From: Chloroflexota bacterium | GTDB taxonomy: Bacteria; Chloroflexota; Anaerolineae; UBA4142 | DNA length: 33,529 bases | Reading direction: 5' to 3' | Assembly: GCA_016865935.1 (NCBI GenBank) | Contig: VGOB01000034.1 | Span: 1-33,529, forward strand | Program-made: the position numbers and the translations under genes | The notes under the pieces: model-generated | What the model saw: only the letters and a program-made list of their open reading frames with translations | Told to the model about the DNA's origin: nothing | Database searches by the model: none | Part shown: positions 23,490-30,475 of the stretch, piece after piece | Layout: every line of letters begins with the position of its first letter | Numbering within the stretch: position 1 is the stretch's first letter

Positions 23490-24391
23490 TTGAACAGATC
23501 GGGATGCAGCGCGCGCGCGATCATTTCCAAGCCCTCGACGACGCGCGGACCGGGACGCGCGATGACATCTTCGTTCGGGATCGGGACGATGCGCCCGGTT
23601 TTGACTGCCGTGATATTCGTCCAACCAGGTCGCGCCCTGACGCTTTCCGGCGATTCGCCAAAGAGCATATCGCCCAACAAAATGACTTGCGGATCCTTGG
23701 CGAGGATCGCTTCCGGGCTCAGTTGCGCGTACGACCCCTTGGCATCCGCCGCGATGTTCACACCTCCGGCTTTGGTGAGCAAATCGTCAATGTACGATCC
23801 GGGACCCGGCGTGTACAACGATTTGTCAATTTCGTAAAAGACGCGCGGTTTGTCTTTCACTGTCGCCACCTTGGTCGTGACCGCGTCGATCCGGCTTCTG
23901 AGTTGCGCGGTCAACTTGGCGGCGTTCTCGGACGCGCCGGTCAGTTTGCCGATGAACGTGATCTTGGCAAGCACGTCGTTCACATTCTTGGGCTCCACCA
24001 CTGCGATAACGAGACCGCGCTTTTCCAATTCCGGCACGACGGTCTTGTTGTGCAGGTTCGTCGCCAGCACAAGATCGGGATTGAGTCCAACAACTTTTTC
24101 GAGATCGATTTTGGAAAAGCCGCCGACCTTGGGTTTCTCTTGTGCTTCAGGCGGATAATTGCAGTACTGGGTCACGCCGACAACGCGCGCGCCGAGTCCC
24201 AATGCGTACAGCACTTCGGTGTTGCTCGGCGCAAGCGAGACGATGCGCTGCGGCGCGCCTTTCAGCGCGACGACGCGCCCCGCGTCATCGGTAAATGTTT
24301 GCGCGGCGGGCATTGGGGTTGGCGCAGGCGCGCACGCAATCACCCCAACTAGGATCACAAGCAGAACGCACATCCAGAAATATTTTTGCAT
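23486..24391 (-). CDS. btuF: Vitamin B12/corrinoid-binding lipoprotein BtuF
   Basis: The 301-residue family-8-type (PBP class III) binding lipoprotein has a signal peptide ending VGVIAC (lipidated Cys20). Landmarks are FTDDAGRVVALKGAPQRIVSLAPSNTEVLYALGLG (motifs APQRIVSLAPSNTE, ALGLG), GVTQYCNYPPEA, KVGGFSKIDLEKVVGLNPDLVLA, and FYEIDKSLYTPGPGSYIDDLLTKAGGVN (motif GPGSYIDDLL). It captures corrinoids outside the membrane for BtuCD. AGGAG precedes the ATG. It is the first gene after the cobalamin riboswitch, and its 3' end overlaps btuC. Confidence 0.92.
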   Translation of the reverse strand: MQKYFWMCVLLVILVGVIACAPAPTPMPAAQTFTDDAGRVVALKGAPQRIVSLAPSNTEVLYALGLGARVVGVTQYCNYPPEAQEKPKVGGFSKIDLEKVVGLNPDLVLATNLHNKTVVPELEKRGLVIAVVEPKNVNDVLAKITFIGKLTGASENAAKLTAQLRSRIDAVTTKVATVKDKPRVFYEIDKSLYTPGPGSYIDDLLTKAGGVNIAADAKGSYAQLSPEAILAKDPQVILLGDMLFGESPESVRARPGWTNITAVKTGRIVPIPNEDVIARPGPRVVEGLEMIARALHPDLFK

Positions 24392-24410
24392 TTTGATTTC
24401 TCCTCAAATG

Positions 24411-24470
24411 CGACCGCCGACGGCTGACCGCCGACCGTCGCGACTTTTTCGTCTTTCGTCCTTCGTCGCT
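24411..24470. repeat. Heptamer arrays (TGACCGC and TCGTCTT words)
   Basis: CGACCGC/TGACCGC units (24411-24442) are followed by TCGTCTT, TCGTCCT, TCGTCGC units (24449-24470). It lies in the leader between the riboswitch terminator and btuF. Confidence 0.8.
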
Positions 24471-24507
24471 CAAACAAAAATCCCCTTGCCTTTTCGACAA
24501 GGGGATT
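24471..24507 (-). terminator. Rho-independent terminator, expression platform of the cobalamin riboswitch
   Basis: On the minus strand AATCCCCTTG and CAAGGGGATT form a perfect 10-bp stem with a 9-nt loop, followed by TTTTTGTTT. It lies between the aptamer and btuF, the expected place for B12-dependent attenuation. The AAAGGGG segment at about 24535-24542 is complementary to CCCCTT of the stem and could act as the antiterminator. Confidence 0.85.
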
Positions 24508-24565
24508 GATTCACGTCAAATAATAAATCATCCTGCCCCTTTCTCGCGAAGGTTGCGTTGGGATA

Positions 24566-24594
24566 GCGCGCGTGATCAAATGGATCACACGCGC
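24566..24594 (-). other. Hairpin just 3' of the cobalamin aptamer
   Basis: Arms GCGCGTGTGATC and GATCACGCGCGC pair around CATTT with one wobble. It lies directly after the conserved 3' part of the aptamer and may be the 3' peripheral stem (kissing-loop arm) used by B12 riboswitches to sense ligand. Confidence 0.5.
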
Positions 24595-24595
24595 A

Positions 24596-24770
24596 CCAGA
24601 GGCAGGTATCCTGGCTTGTTAGTCAATTGTCAATTAGTCAATTAGTCAAAAACCTATGTCGGTTCTGACTAATTGACTAGTTGACTAGGCAACTAGCTGA
24701 CTAACTCACAGTTGCGGGACAGCGTCGGATTCGCACCGACTTCCCCTGCGGATCTGTCACCGCGTTCATC
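24596..24770 (-). ncRNA. Cobalamin (B12) riboswitch aptamer
   Basis: Read on the minus strand, the leader shows the conserved order of the cobalamin riboswitch: GCAGGGGAAGTCGGTG, GCGAATCCGAC, CTGTCCCGCAACTGTGA, then the B12-box-type AGCCAGGATACCTGCC. It precedes btuF and the whole corrinoid salvage operon and is followed by a terminator hairpin at 24471-24507. High intracellular adenosylcobalamin should therefore reduce transcription. Between CAACTGTGAG and CAAGCCAGG the variable arm is unusually long and made of repeat words (24618-24705). Confidence 0.93.
24618..24705. repeat. TAGTCAATTAGTCAA word array forming a long arm of the riboswitch
   Basis: AGTCAATT-type units on one side and GACTAATTGACTAG-type units on the other are reverse complements and would form an extended stem. 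The array sits exactly in the variable region of the cobalamin aptamer. The same words occur between oppC and oppD at 9988-10050. Confidence 0.88.
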
Positions 24771-24823
24771 GCGCGATGGCGCGACGAGGCGGTTTGGGAT
24801 TCGATTCAAAATGTGCGAACGAT

Positions 24824-25384
24824 CTAGCCGAGAATATCGGTCACGGGAATTGGCGCATCGGGAAACGCCTGACACGCGGCGGTTTGCCCGCGCCAGAGTT
24901 GGTGAATTTCGCCGTAACCACGCGCCGATGGCTGGGAATAGGTTTGGATGCAATCGCTTGCCAAATCTACTAACCAGACTTCGGAAATTCCCGCTTGGGC
25001 ATACAACGGAATTTTCGTCGCGCGATCAAAATCCTGCGAACTCTCGGCAACTTCGATCACGAGCAAAACGTCTTCGGGTTCGGGATGCGCGTCAACGTAG
25101 AAATCATTGCGCGGTTGCAACAGCGCCAAATCGGGCTGCGGTTCCGAACGCGCGCTAAGATGAATCGGGTCTTGCACGCTTACAATGGCGCGCGTCCCAA
25201 CACCGCGCGCCAACAAACGATTCAATCGTTTCACGCACGCCGCGTGACGGCTACCGATTGGAGACATCGCCAAGACCTCCCCTTCGATCAACTCCACCCG
25301 ATCATCTTCGGTGAGTACGCCGTTCTGCAACATCCGATGATAATCGTCGGTTGTGAACAACCGTCGGACTATATGCGTCACCAT
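24824..25384 (-). CDS. Uma2-family (DUF820) putative restriction-fold endonuclease
   Basis: The 186-residue Uma2 protein has the family order: FTTDDYHRMLQNGVLTEDDRVELIEGEV, MSPIGSRHAACVKRL, EPQPDLALLQPR, then DVLLVIEVAESSQDFDRATKIPLYAQAGISEVWLVDL (motifs LLVIEVAESS, DRATKIPLYAQAGI, EVWLVDL). Asp and Glu of PDLALL/VIEV and the Lys of ATKIPLYA are the likely active-site residues. GGAGG lies five bases before the ATG. It is only distantly related to the Uma2 protein at 7229-7798. Its 3' end is about 50 bases upstream of the riboswitch, so the riboswitch promoter must lie in that gap or within this gene. Confidence 0.9.
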   Translation of the reverse strand: MVTHIVRRLFTTDDYHRMLQNGVLTEDDRVELIEGEVLAMSPIGSRHAACVKRLNRLLARGVGTRAIVSVQDPIHLSARSEPQPDLALLQPRNDFYVDAHPEPEDVLLVIEVAESSQDFDRATKIPLYAQAGISEVWLVDLASDCIQTYSQPSARGYGEIHQLWRGQTAACQAFPDAPIPVTDILG

Positions 25385-25415
25385 CCGAACCTCCGCCTAC
25401 GGTTATAGCACGAAA

Positions 25416-25967
25416 TCACTGCGCCGTCAAATCCGCCGCGATCTCATTCGGCGCAACGCGAAGGTTCGAGAGGCGCAAGCCCGTCCCTTGCAATTCGCGT
25501 TGCAACGCGCGATTGATTTGATCTTCGGCTTGCGCGCGCACTTGCTCAACGATGGGCGTAACGAGCGATTGCGAAACGCCGATGCCGCTCACGTCCACTT
25601 TTTCGACCGCAAGCGCGACGCGTCCATTTTGAACCGCGACGCGCATCCGCGCCGTCGCGTTGCCCGCCATCGTTTGTCCCAGGATTTTCGTGTCCACCGC
25701 GACGACGACCTGGACGATATTCGGCGCGACGAGCGTCAGCGTCGCTTGCTTCGCCAAGCCCGATTGCTTGGCGATTTGCTGCAACTGCGCGTTGAGATAT
25801 TTCGCGCTGACCGTGATCGTCACATCGCCGCGCGACGCGCCGACGACGGACGCGACTTTCTCTGCCGGTTCCGTTTTCGGCAAGAGTGACATCACGCCGA
25901 ATGTCAACGCGATTCCAACGACGAGACCCAGGATCGCGCCAAGGCAACCAAGGGCAAGGTCTTTCAT
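25416..25967 (-). CDS. Membrane-anchored LmeA/DUF2993-like putative lipid-binding protein
   Basis: The 183-residue product has an N-terminal membrane helix (about residues 5-28, CLGAILGLVVGIALTFGVMS). A domain of alternating hydrophobic strands follows: VTITVSAKYLNAQLQQIA, NIVQVVVAVDTKILGQ, ARMRVAVQNGRVALAVEKVDVSGIG and LRLSNLRVAPNEIAADL. The pattern resembles DUF2993/LmeA and DUF2140 proteins, thought to bind lipid at the cell envelope; this is a shape match only. The ATG overlaps the stop of the 4-hydroxybutyryl-CoA dehydratase gene (ATGA), so the two are translated together, an unexpected pairing. Confidence in coding is high, in function low. Confidence 0.75.
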   Translation of the reverse strand: MKDLALGCLGAILGLVVGIALTFGVMSLLPKTEPAEKVASVVGASRGDVTITVSAKYLNAQLQQIAKQSGLAKQATLTLVAPNIVQVVVAVDTKILGQTMAGNATARMRVAVQNGRVALAVEKVDVSGIGVSQSLVTPIVEQVRAQAEDQINRALQRELQGTGLRLSNLRVAPNEIAADLTAQ

Positions 25968-27418
25968 TGCCCTTCAATTCCCGCCAATCGTTTCGCCAAA
26001 CGCGCCTTGGCTTCCAAACCGGCAAGACGCGCGAGCATAATCCGCTGCGCTTGCGGCGAGCCCGCGCCGTGCATTGACTCGGTGAGGTACGCCGCCGCGC
26101 CGGGACCGAGCGTAAGATTTTCGAGCAAGCGCAACATACGACAACGATCTGCGGTCGTGTAATCGGCGACGCCGCGCAGATATTTTTCCAAGTACGCGCT
26201 GACTTCGGAATTCGCGAAATCTTTTTCCGACGGCAGCGTGACGAGCAATCCGCCCGCGATGTCTTGCGCGAGCCGCGCGATCTCGTACGGAAAACGCGTC
26301 ACGTTGAGTTTGCACACATTCGCAAGCAAGAGATCGATCAGGTACGTGCCCGACGCGGTCGGCTTGCCTTCGATCGAACAAGCGATGCCGCAGGCGTACA
26401 GCGTTTCGTTGAGATGGATCATTTCGACGATTTTGTCTTTGACGTGCGACGCTTTATCCGTGCCCTGATATTGCGCGAGCGATTGCGCCGCGCCGATCAG
26501 CACATCGCCAACGCCGGTCTTGCAGCCGCCATAACTTTGACGATGATAACCGGCGAAGCGTTCCACCAACATTCCGCTGAACGCGTATTCACCCGCCATG
26601 AAAACGCGATCCCAGGGCACGAACACATCGTCCAGCACGATCACCGCTTCGTGTCCACCGAATTCGCGATTGCCGACATCGCGCGCTCCATCTTCCAATT
26701 TGCGCGTGTCGGATGGCTGACGCCCGACGATCATGACGACGCCCGGCGCGTCCGCCGGAATCGCGAACGAGACCGCGTACTCCTTGTCCGGCTCTGCGAG
26801 CGATTGCGTCGGCATGACGATGATCTCGTGCGAGTTGAGCGCGCCGGTCTGGTGCAGTTTCGCGCCGCGCACGACAATGCCATCCGATTTTCGCTCGACG
26901 ATGTGGACGAACAAATCCGGATCGGCTTGCTGTGACGGACTCAAGCGGCGATCCCCTTTTGGATCGGTCATCGCGCCATCGACGACGAGATCGTGCGTTT
27001 GAACATCCTGCAAGTACCGGCGAAATCGCGCGTGATACTCGGTGTTCAGCGCGCGATCCATTTCGCACGTCACCGAATCAAGCGCGTTGAACGCGTCCAT
27101 CCCGACGCAGCGTTGAAAACAACAGCCGGTCTTTTGTCCGAGCAATCGCTGCATTTTCACCTTCGCGACGAGGTCGGCGGTACTCTGATGCAAATGCGTA
27201 AAGCGATTGACAGGCGCGCCGGTCAAGTTCGATGTCGCGCGCATCAAACCGACGTACTCGGGTTGCTGCGCGAGTCCGTACGTCATCGCGCACGCGTTGA
27301 GCGATGGACGAATGAGTGGATGGTCAACGACGTTCTCGACGCGCTCGCCGAAAATGTACACGCGGCGCTTGAGCGCGCGCAGACTGGCGATGTATTCATC
27401 TTTCGTCATCAGAGGCAT
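25964..27418 (-). CDS. abfD: 4-Hydroxybutyryl-CoA dehydratase / vinylacetyl-CoA isomerase (HpaB-type flavoprotein)
   Basis: The 484-residue product belongs to the 4-hydroxyphenylacetate 3-hydroxylase fold. It carries the ligands that distinguish 4-hydroxybutyryl-CoA dehydratase: two Cys spaced by three in TGCCFQRCVG (Cys100 and Cys104), plus His292 and Cys299 in YHRQSYGGC. The His and second Cys match the numbering known for the Clostridium enzyme. The [4Fe-4S]/FAD enzyme converts 4-hydroxybutyryl-CoA to crotonyl-CoA by a ketyl radical route, in aminobutyrate or succinate fermentation and in some carbon-fixation cycles. AAGGAGG lies six bases before the ATG. No other gene of such a pathway is in the window. 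A plain aromatic hydroxylase is unlikely given the Cys/His set. Confidence 0.88.
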   Translation of the reverse strand: MPLMTKDEYIASLRALKRRVYIFGERVENVVDHPLIRPSLNACAMTYGLAQQPEYVGLMRATSNLTGAPVNRFTHLHQSTADLVAKVKMQRLLGQKTGCCFQRCVGMDAFNALDSVTCEMDRALNTEYHARFRRYLQDVQTHDLVVDGAMTDPKGDRRLSPSQQADPDLFVHIVERKSDGIVVRGAKLHQTGALNSHEIIVMPTQSLAEPDKEYAVSFAIPADAPGVVMIVGRQPSDTRKLEDGARDVGNREFGGHEAVIVLDDVFVPWDRVFMAGEYAFSGMLVERFAGYHRQSYGGCKTGVGDVLIGAAQSLAQYQGTDKASHVKDKIVEMIHLNETLYACGIACSIEGKPTASGTYLIDLLLANVCKLNVTRFPYEIARLAQDIAGGLLVTLPSEKDFANSEVSAYLEKYLRGVADYTTADRCRMLRLLENLTLGPGAAAYLTESMHGAGSPQAQRIMLARLAGLEAKARLAKRLAGIEGQ

Positions 27419-27441
27419 CGCGATCCTCCTTGTGTCGCCGT

Positions 27442-27561
27442 GTCATTGCGAGCCGCGTAGCGGCGAAGCAATCTCCAATTTCCATTGTGGGGATTGCTTC
27501 GTCGCATCCTTCGACTCCGCGACAAAAACCGTCGCTCCGCTCAGGATGCTCCTCGCAATGA
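27442..27561. repeat. Composite GTCATTGCGAG element with a nested second palindrome
   Basis: The outer element starts GTCATTGCGAGCCGCG and ends CTCGCAATGAC, with the CAATCTCC...GGGGATTG core. Its right arm is interrupted by CATCCTTCGACTCCGCG...CGCTCAGGATG, a palindrome of another repeat family. This makes it about 40 bases longer than the other copies. It lies between argS and the 4-hydroxybutyryl-CoA dehydratase gene. Confidence 0.88.
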
Positions 27562-27569
27562 CACCGGCG

Positions 27570-29261
27570 TTACATCGTCTCCGGCGCGGTGACGCCTATC
27601 AAGTTCAGCGTGCGGACGAGCGTGTTCTTCGCCGCAGCGACAAGTTTCAGGCGCGCGCGCGAAATCGCCGCGTCCGCCGGATCGGACGAAACGACGCGGC
27701 ATTGTTTGTAGAACGAATGAAAAATGCCCGCGAGGTCAATCGCGTAATGCGGCAGGTGATGCGGCTCCAGTTTGTTCGCGGCAAGTTCGACGACTTCTTG
27801 CAAGCGCAACATCGCGCGGATCAGTTCGAGTTCGGCGGGATGCGTGAGAAGTGACACATCGCCATCCTCAGAACTAACGCCCGACTCGATTGCCTTTTTC
27901 AATATGCTCGCGATGCGCGCGTGCGCGTACTGCACATAGTACACCGGGTTCTCGTCGGAATGTTTGACCGCGACGTCGAGATCGAAATCAATCGTCGCGT
28001 TCGCGGATTGCGTGATGAGCATAAAACGCACCGCGTCGGGACCGACTTCTTCCAACAATTCATCGAGCGTGACGAATTCGCCCGTGCGCTTGCTCATCTT
28101 CACCGTTTCTCCGCCGCGCTTGAGCGTGACGAATTGGTAAATCAGAATCGCGACGCGTGCGGGATCGAGCCCGAGCGCGCGCGCGGCGGCGAGGACGCGC
28201 GGCACGTCGCCGTGATGATCCGCGCCCCAAACGTAAATCGCGCGGTCGAATTTTCGCACCGCGACCTTGTTCCACACGTACGCAATATCGGACGCGAGAT
28301 AGGTCGGCCGCGCGTCGGGATCGGCGATGACTTGCGGCGAGCGAATCAGCACCGCGTCTTTTTCTTCGCCGAGTTCCTGCGCGGCAAACCAGACCGCGCC
28401 ATCTTTTTCGACGACGAGTCCTTTGGCTTGAAGCACCTTGAAGACAGTGTCGAATGTTCCGCCTGTGTACAGCGAGCGTTCCGAAAACCAATTGTCGAAG
28501 CGCACGTTCATTTTTTCGAGCGTCGCGCGCAGTTGCTGTAAGACGATTTTCATTCCGAGCGCGCCGAGTTCGCGCACCGCTTGTGCGCGCGGCATCTGCA
28601 AAAATTTGTCGGTATGCTCTTGCGCGAACTGCTTGCCCATCTCGATCACGTACGCGCCTTGATAGCCGTCGTCGGGAAATTTTTCGTCTTTGCCCAACGC
28701 CTGCGCGTAGCGCGCGAAAACGCTTTCGCCGAGATGCCGCACCTGCGAGCCGTTGTCGTTGATGTAAAACTCGCGGTGAACGCGATGCCCCGCGGCTTCG
28801 AGGACGTTCGCAAGCGTGTCGCCAATCGCGCCGTTGCGTCCGCTGCCGACGTGCATCGGTCCCGTTGGGTTGACGCTGACGTGCTCGACTTGGATGTTCA
28901 AGCGGCGCGGCGGTTCCAAATCGCCAAAGCGCGCGCCTGCCGCGAGAATCGCGTCCACCTGGCGCGCGAGCCACGCGTCGCTCAACGTGAAATTCACAAA
29001 CCCGGGCGCGCTCGCTTCGACCTTGGCGACCGTTTCGTCGGACGGGACGTGCGCGGCGATGGCTTGCGCGATTTGAAGCGGCGCGCGTTTCGCGTCGCGC
29101 GCGAGTTTGAGCGGCGCGGACGTGGCGAAATCGCCCCACTCTTTTTTCTGCGGACGCTCGACGAACACGTCGGGCATCGGAAACGCGGGGAGCGCGTTCG
29201 CGTTTTGCGCGGCGGCGATGGCTTGCTTGACGAGATCGGCGAGATGATTTTTGATGAGCAT
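27570..29261 (-). CDS. argS: Arginyl-tRNA synthetase
   Basis: The 563-residue class-I synthetase charges tRNA-Arg. It has the N-terminal Add-1 domain, the HIGH-type motif HVGS at 137-140 in NPTGPMHVGSGRNGAIGD, DIAYVWNK and YVWGADHHGDV, and KMSKR at 388-392. The anticodon-binding helical domain follows and ends in KNTLVRTLNLIGVTAPETM-type sequence (motif LNLIGVTAPETM). Length and both signatures are normal, so the gene is intact. AAGGA lies nine bases before the ATG, and a promoter is visible at 29298-29326. It is probably the first gene of a transcript running into the dehydratase gene. Confidence 0.96.
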   Translation of the reverse strand: MLIKNHLADLVKQAIAAAQNANALPAFPMPDVFVERPQKKEWGDFATSAPLKLARDAKRAPLQIAQAIAAHVPSDETVAKVEASAPGFVNFTLSDAWLARQVDAILAAGARFGDLEPPRRLNIQVEHVSVNPTGPMHVGSGRNGAIGDTLANVLEAAGHRVHREFYINDNGSQVRHLGESVFARYAQALGKDEKFPDDGYQGAYVIEMGKQFAQEHTDKFLQMPRAQAVRELGALGMKIVLQQLRATLEKMNVRFDNWFSERSLYTGGTFDTVFKVLQAKGLVVEKDGAVWFAAQELGEEKDAVLIRSPQVIADPDARPTYLASDIAYVWNKVAVRKFDRAIYVWGADHHGDVPRVLAAARALGLDPARVAILIYQFVTLKRGGETVKMSKRTGEFVTLDELLEEVGPDAVRFMLITQSANATIDFDLDVAVKHSDENPVYYVQYAHARIASILKKAIESGVSSEDGDVSLLTHPAELELIRAMLRLQEVVELAANKLEPHHLPHYAIDLAGIFHSFYKQCRVVSSDPADAAISRARLKLVAAAKNTLVRTLNLIGVTAPETM

Positions 29262-29297
29262 AATCAGAATTCCTTGTGAGTGCTTCGATTGCCACAG

Positions 29298-29326
29298 AGT
29301 TTACCACGAAAACGCGGCGAGCGCAA
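29298..29326 (-). promoter_or_regulatory. Promoter for argS
   Basis: On the minus strand TTGCGC (29321-29326) and TAAACT (29298-29303) are separated by 17 bases, about 37 bases before the argS ATG. The match to sigma-70 consensus is fair. Confidence 0.5.
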
Positions 29327-29339
29327 AGCGACCAAGAGT

Positions 29340-29419
29340 GTCATTGCGAGGCGCGGTTTTTGCGCCGAAGCAATCCCCAACCTGCGATTTGGAGATTGCT
29401 TCGCTTCGCTCGCAATGAC
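29340..29419. repeat. GTCATTGCGAG palindromic element (left of the TIR gene)
   Basis: An 80-bp copy from GTCATTGCGAGGCGCG to CGCTCGCAATGAC. Its core reads CAATCCCC...GGAGATTG, so relative to the other copies it is in the opposite orientation. It lies between argS and the TIR gene promoter. Confidence 0.93.
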
Positions 29420-29449
29420 AATCGGGCACGAATTCATTCGCCCTTACGT

Positions 29450-29478
29450 TTGCCTCCCACCTTGTTCTTTGGTAGAAT
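29450..29478 (+). promoter_or_regulatory. Promoter for the pentapeptide/TIR gene
   Basis: TTGCCT (29450-29455) and TAGAAT (29473-29478) are separated by 17 bases, leaving a leader of about 55 bases before the ATG at 29538. The -10 box TAGAAT is the same as in the NYN gene promoter. Confidence 0.5.
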
Positions 29479-29537
29479 GGTGGCGGACAAAGCACACTTG
29501 AGGACACTTGGGATAATCCTTGGATGGAGGCTTGGCT

Positions 29538-30467
29538 ATGGCAGACAAGAAACAACTTGCGCGATTGAAAAAAGACGTGTGGGCGTGGAACGCATGGAGA
29601 GCAAAGAAACTCACGATTAAGGTAGACCTCCGAGAATCGTACCTGAGAAAGGCAAACCTTGGAGAAGCTGACCTTTGCGGGGTAGATCTCAGAAAAGCAG
29701 ATCTCGTTCAGGCGAATCTCAACAGGGCTAACCTGTGCGGGGCGAAACTCAACGGGGCGAACCTCAGCGGGGCGATTCTCATCGCTGCAAACCTCACTGG
29801 GGCAATCCTCAGTGGAGCAGACCTCACTGCGGCAATCATCGGGGAAACATTACTCAATGGTTCTGACCTCAGCGAGGTCAAGGGACTCGAAACTATCACG
29901 CACTTTTTCCCCTCCACCATCGGCATTGACACCATCTACAAATCCAAGGGCAACATCCCCGAAGTTTTTCTGCGCGGTTGTGGCGTGCCAGAAGATATGA
30001 TTGCCTACATTCGCTCGCTGAGAGGCAAAGCGATTGACTTCTACTCTTGCTTCATCAGTCACAGCGCGCAAGACAAAAAATTTTGCGAACGGCTCTACGC
30101 CGACTTGCAAGCGAAAGGTGTCCGCACCTGGTATTTCCCTGAAGATGCGAAATGGGGCGAAACGGTCTGGGGCGAGATTGATCGCAGTATCAAGATTTAC
30201 GACAAACTGGTCGTCGTGCTATCCGAGCACTCGCTCCAGAGCGAAAATGTTTTGCGCGAAATAAAACGTTCACTCAATCGCGAAGCCGAAGAACACAAAA
30301 ACATTCTCTTCCCGATTCGGATTGACGATTACGTTTTCGCCAAGTGGGAACACGAACGCAAAGCGGACGTGGTGGATAAAGTCGTGGGCGATTTCAGCGG
30401 CTGGGACAAGGACGCGGCAAAGTACGACAAGGCGTTTGAGAAATTGCTGAGAGGATTGCAGGCGTAA
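29538..30467 (+). CDS. Pentapeptide-repeat / TIR-domain protein (putative NADase-type effector)
   Basis: The 309-residue product has about 16 A(N/D)LxxA pentapeptide units (residues 29-113, forming a right-handed beta-helix). A linker with the block STIGIDTIYKSKGNIPEVFL follows, then a TIR domain (about 168-305). The TIR start FYSCFISHSAQDKKFCERLY is clear. The likely catalytic Glu is Glu241 in SENVLREIKRSL, and TWYFPEDAKWGETVW is the conserved second block. Bacterial TIR domains often cleave NAD+ in antiphage defence or act as scaffolds. The ATG at 29538 has GGAGG seven bases upstream. Codon use is less cgcg-rich than its neighbours, and the gene lies alone, on the opposite strand, between two palindromic repeats, suggesting acquisition. 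No partner sensor gene is visible. Confidence 0.9.
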   Translation: MADKKQLARLKKDVWAWNAWRAKKLTIKVDLRESYLRKANLGEADLCGVDLRKADLVQANLNRANLCGAKLNGANLSGAILIAANLTGAILSGADLTAAIIGETLLNGSDLSEVKGLETITHFFPSTIGIDTIYKSKGNIPEVFLRGCGVPEDMIAYIRSLRGKAIDFYSCFISHSAQDKKFCERLYADLQAKGVRTWYFPEDAKWGETVWGEIDRSIKIYDKLVVVLSEHSLQSENVLREIKRSLNREAEEHKNILFPIRIDDYVFAKWEHERKADVVDKVVGDFSGWDKDAAKYDKAFEKLLRGLQA

Positions 30468-30475
30468 CGCGCAGT

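Noticed and set aside
29262..29537. tRNA or small RNA beside argS
   Set aside because: No cloverleaf or TTCGA-type T-loop could be found. The gap is explained by the argS promoter, one palindrome and the TIR gene promoter.
29538..30467. Complete Thoeris or other named TIR defence system
   Set aside because: No SIR2/Macro-type effector, CARF, STING or sensor gene lies next to the TIR gene, so only a solitary putative effector can be claimed.
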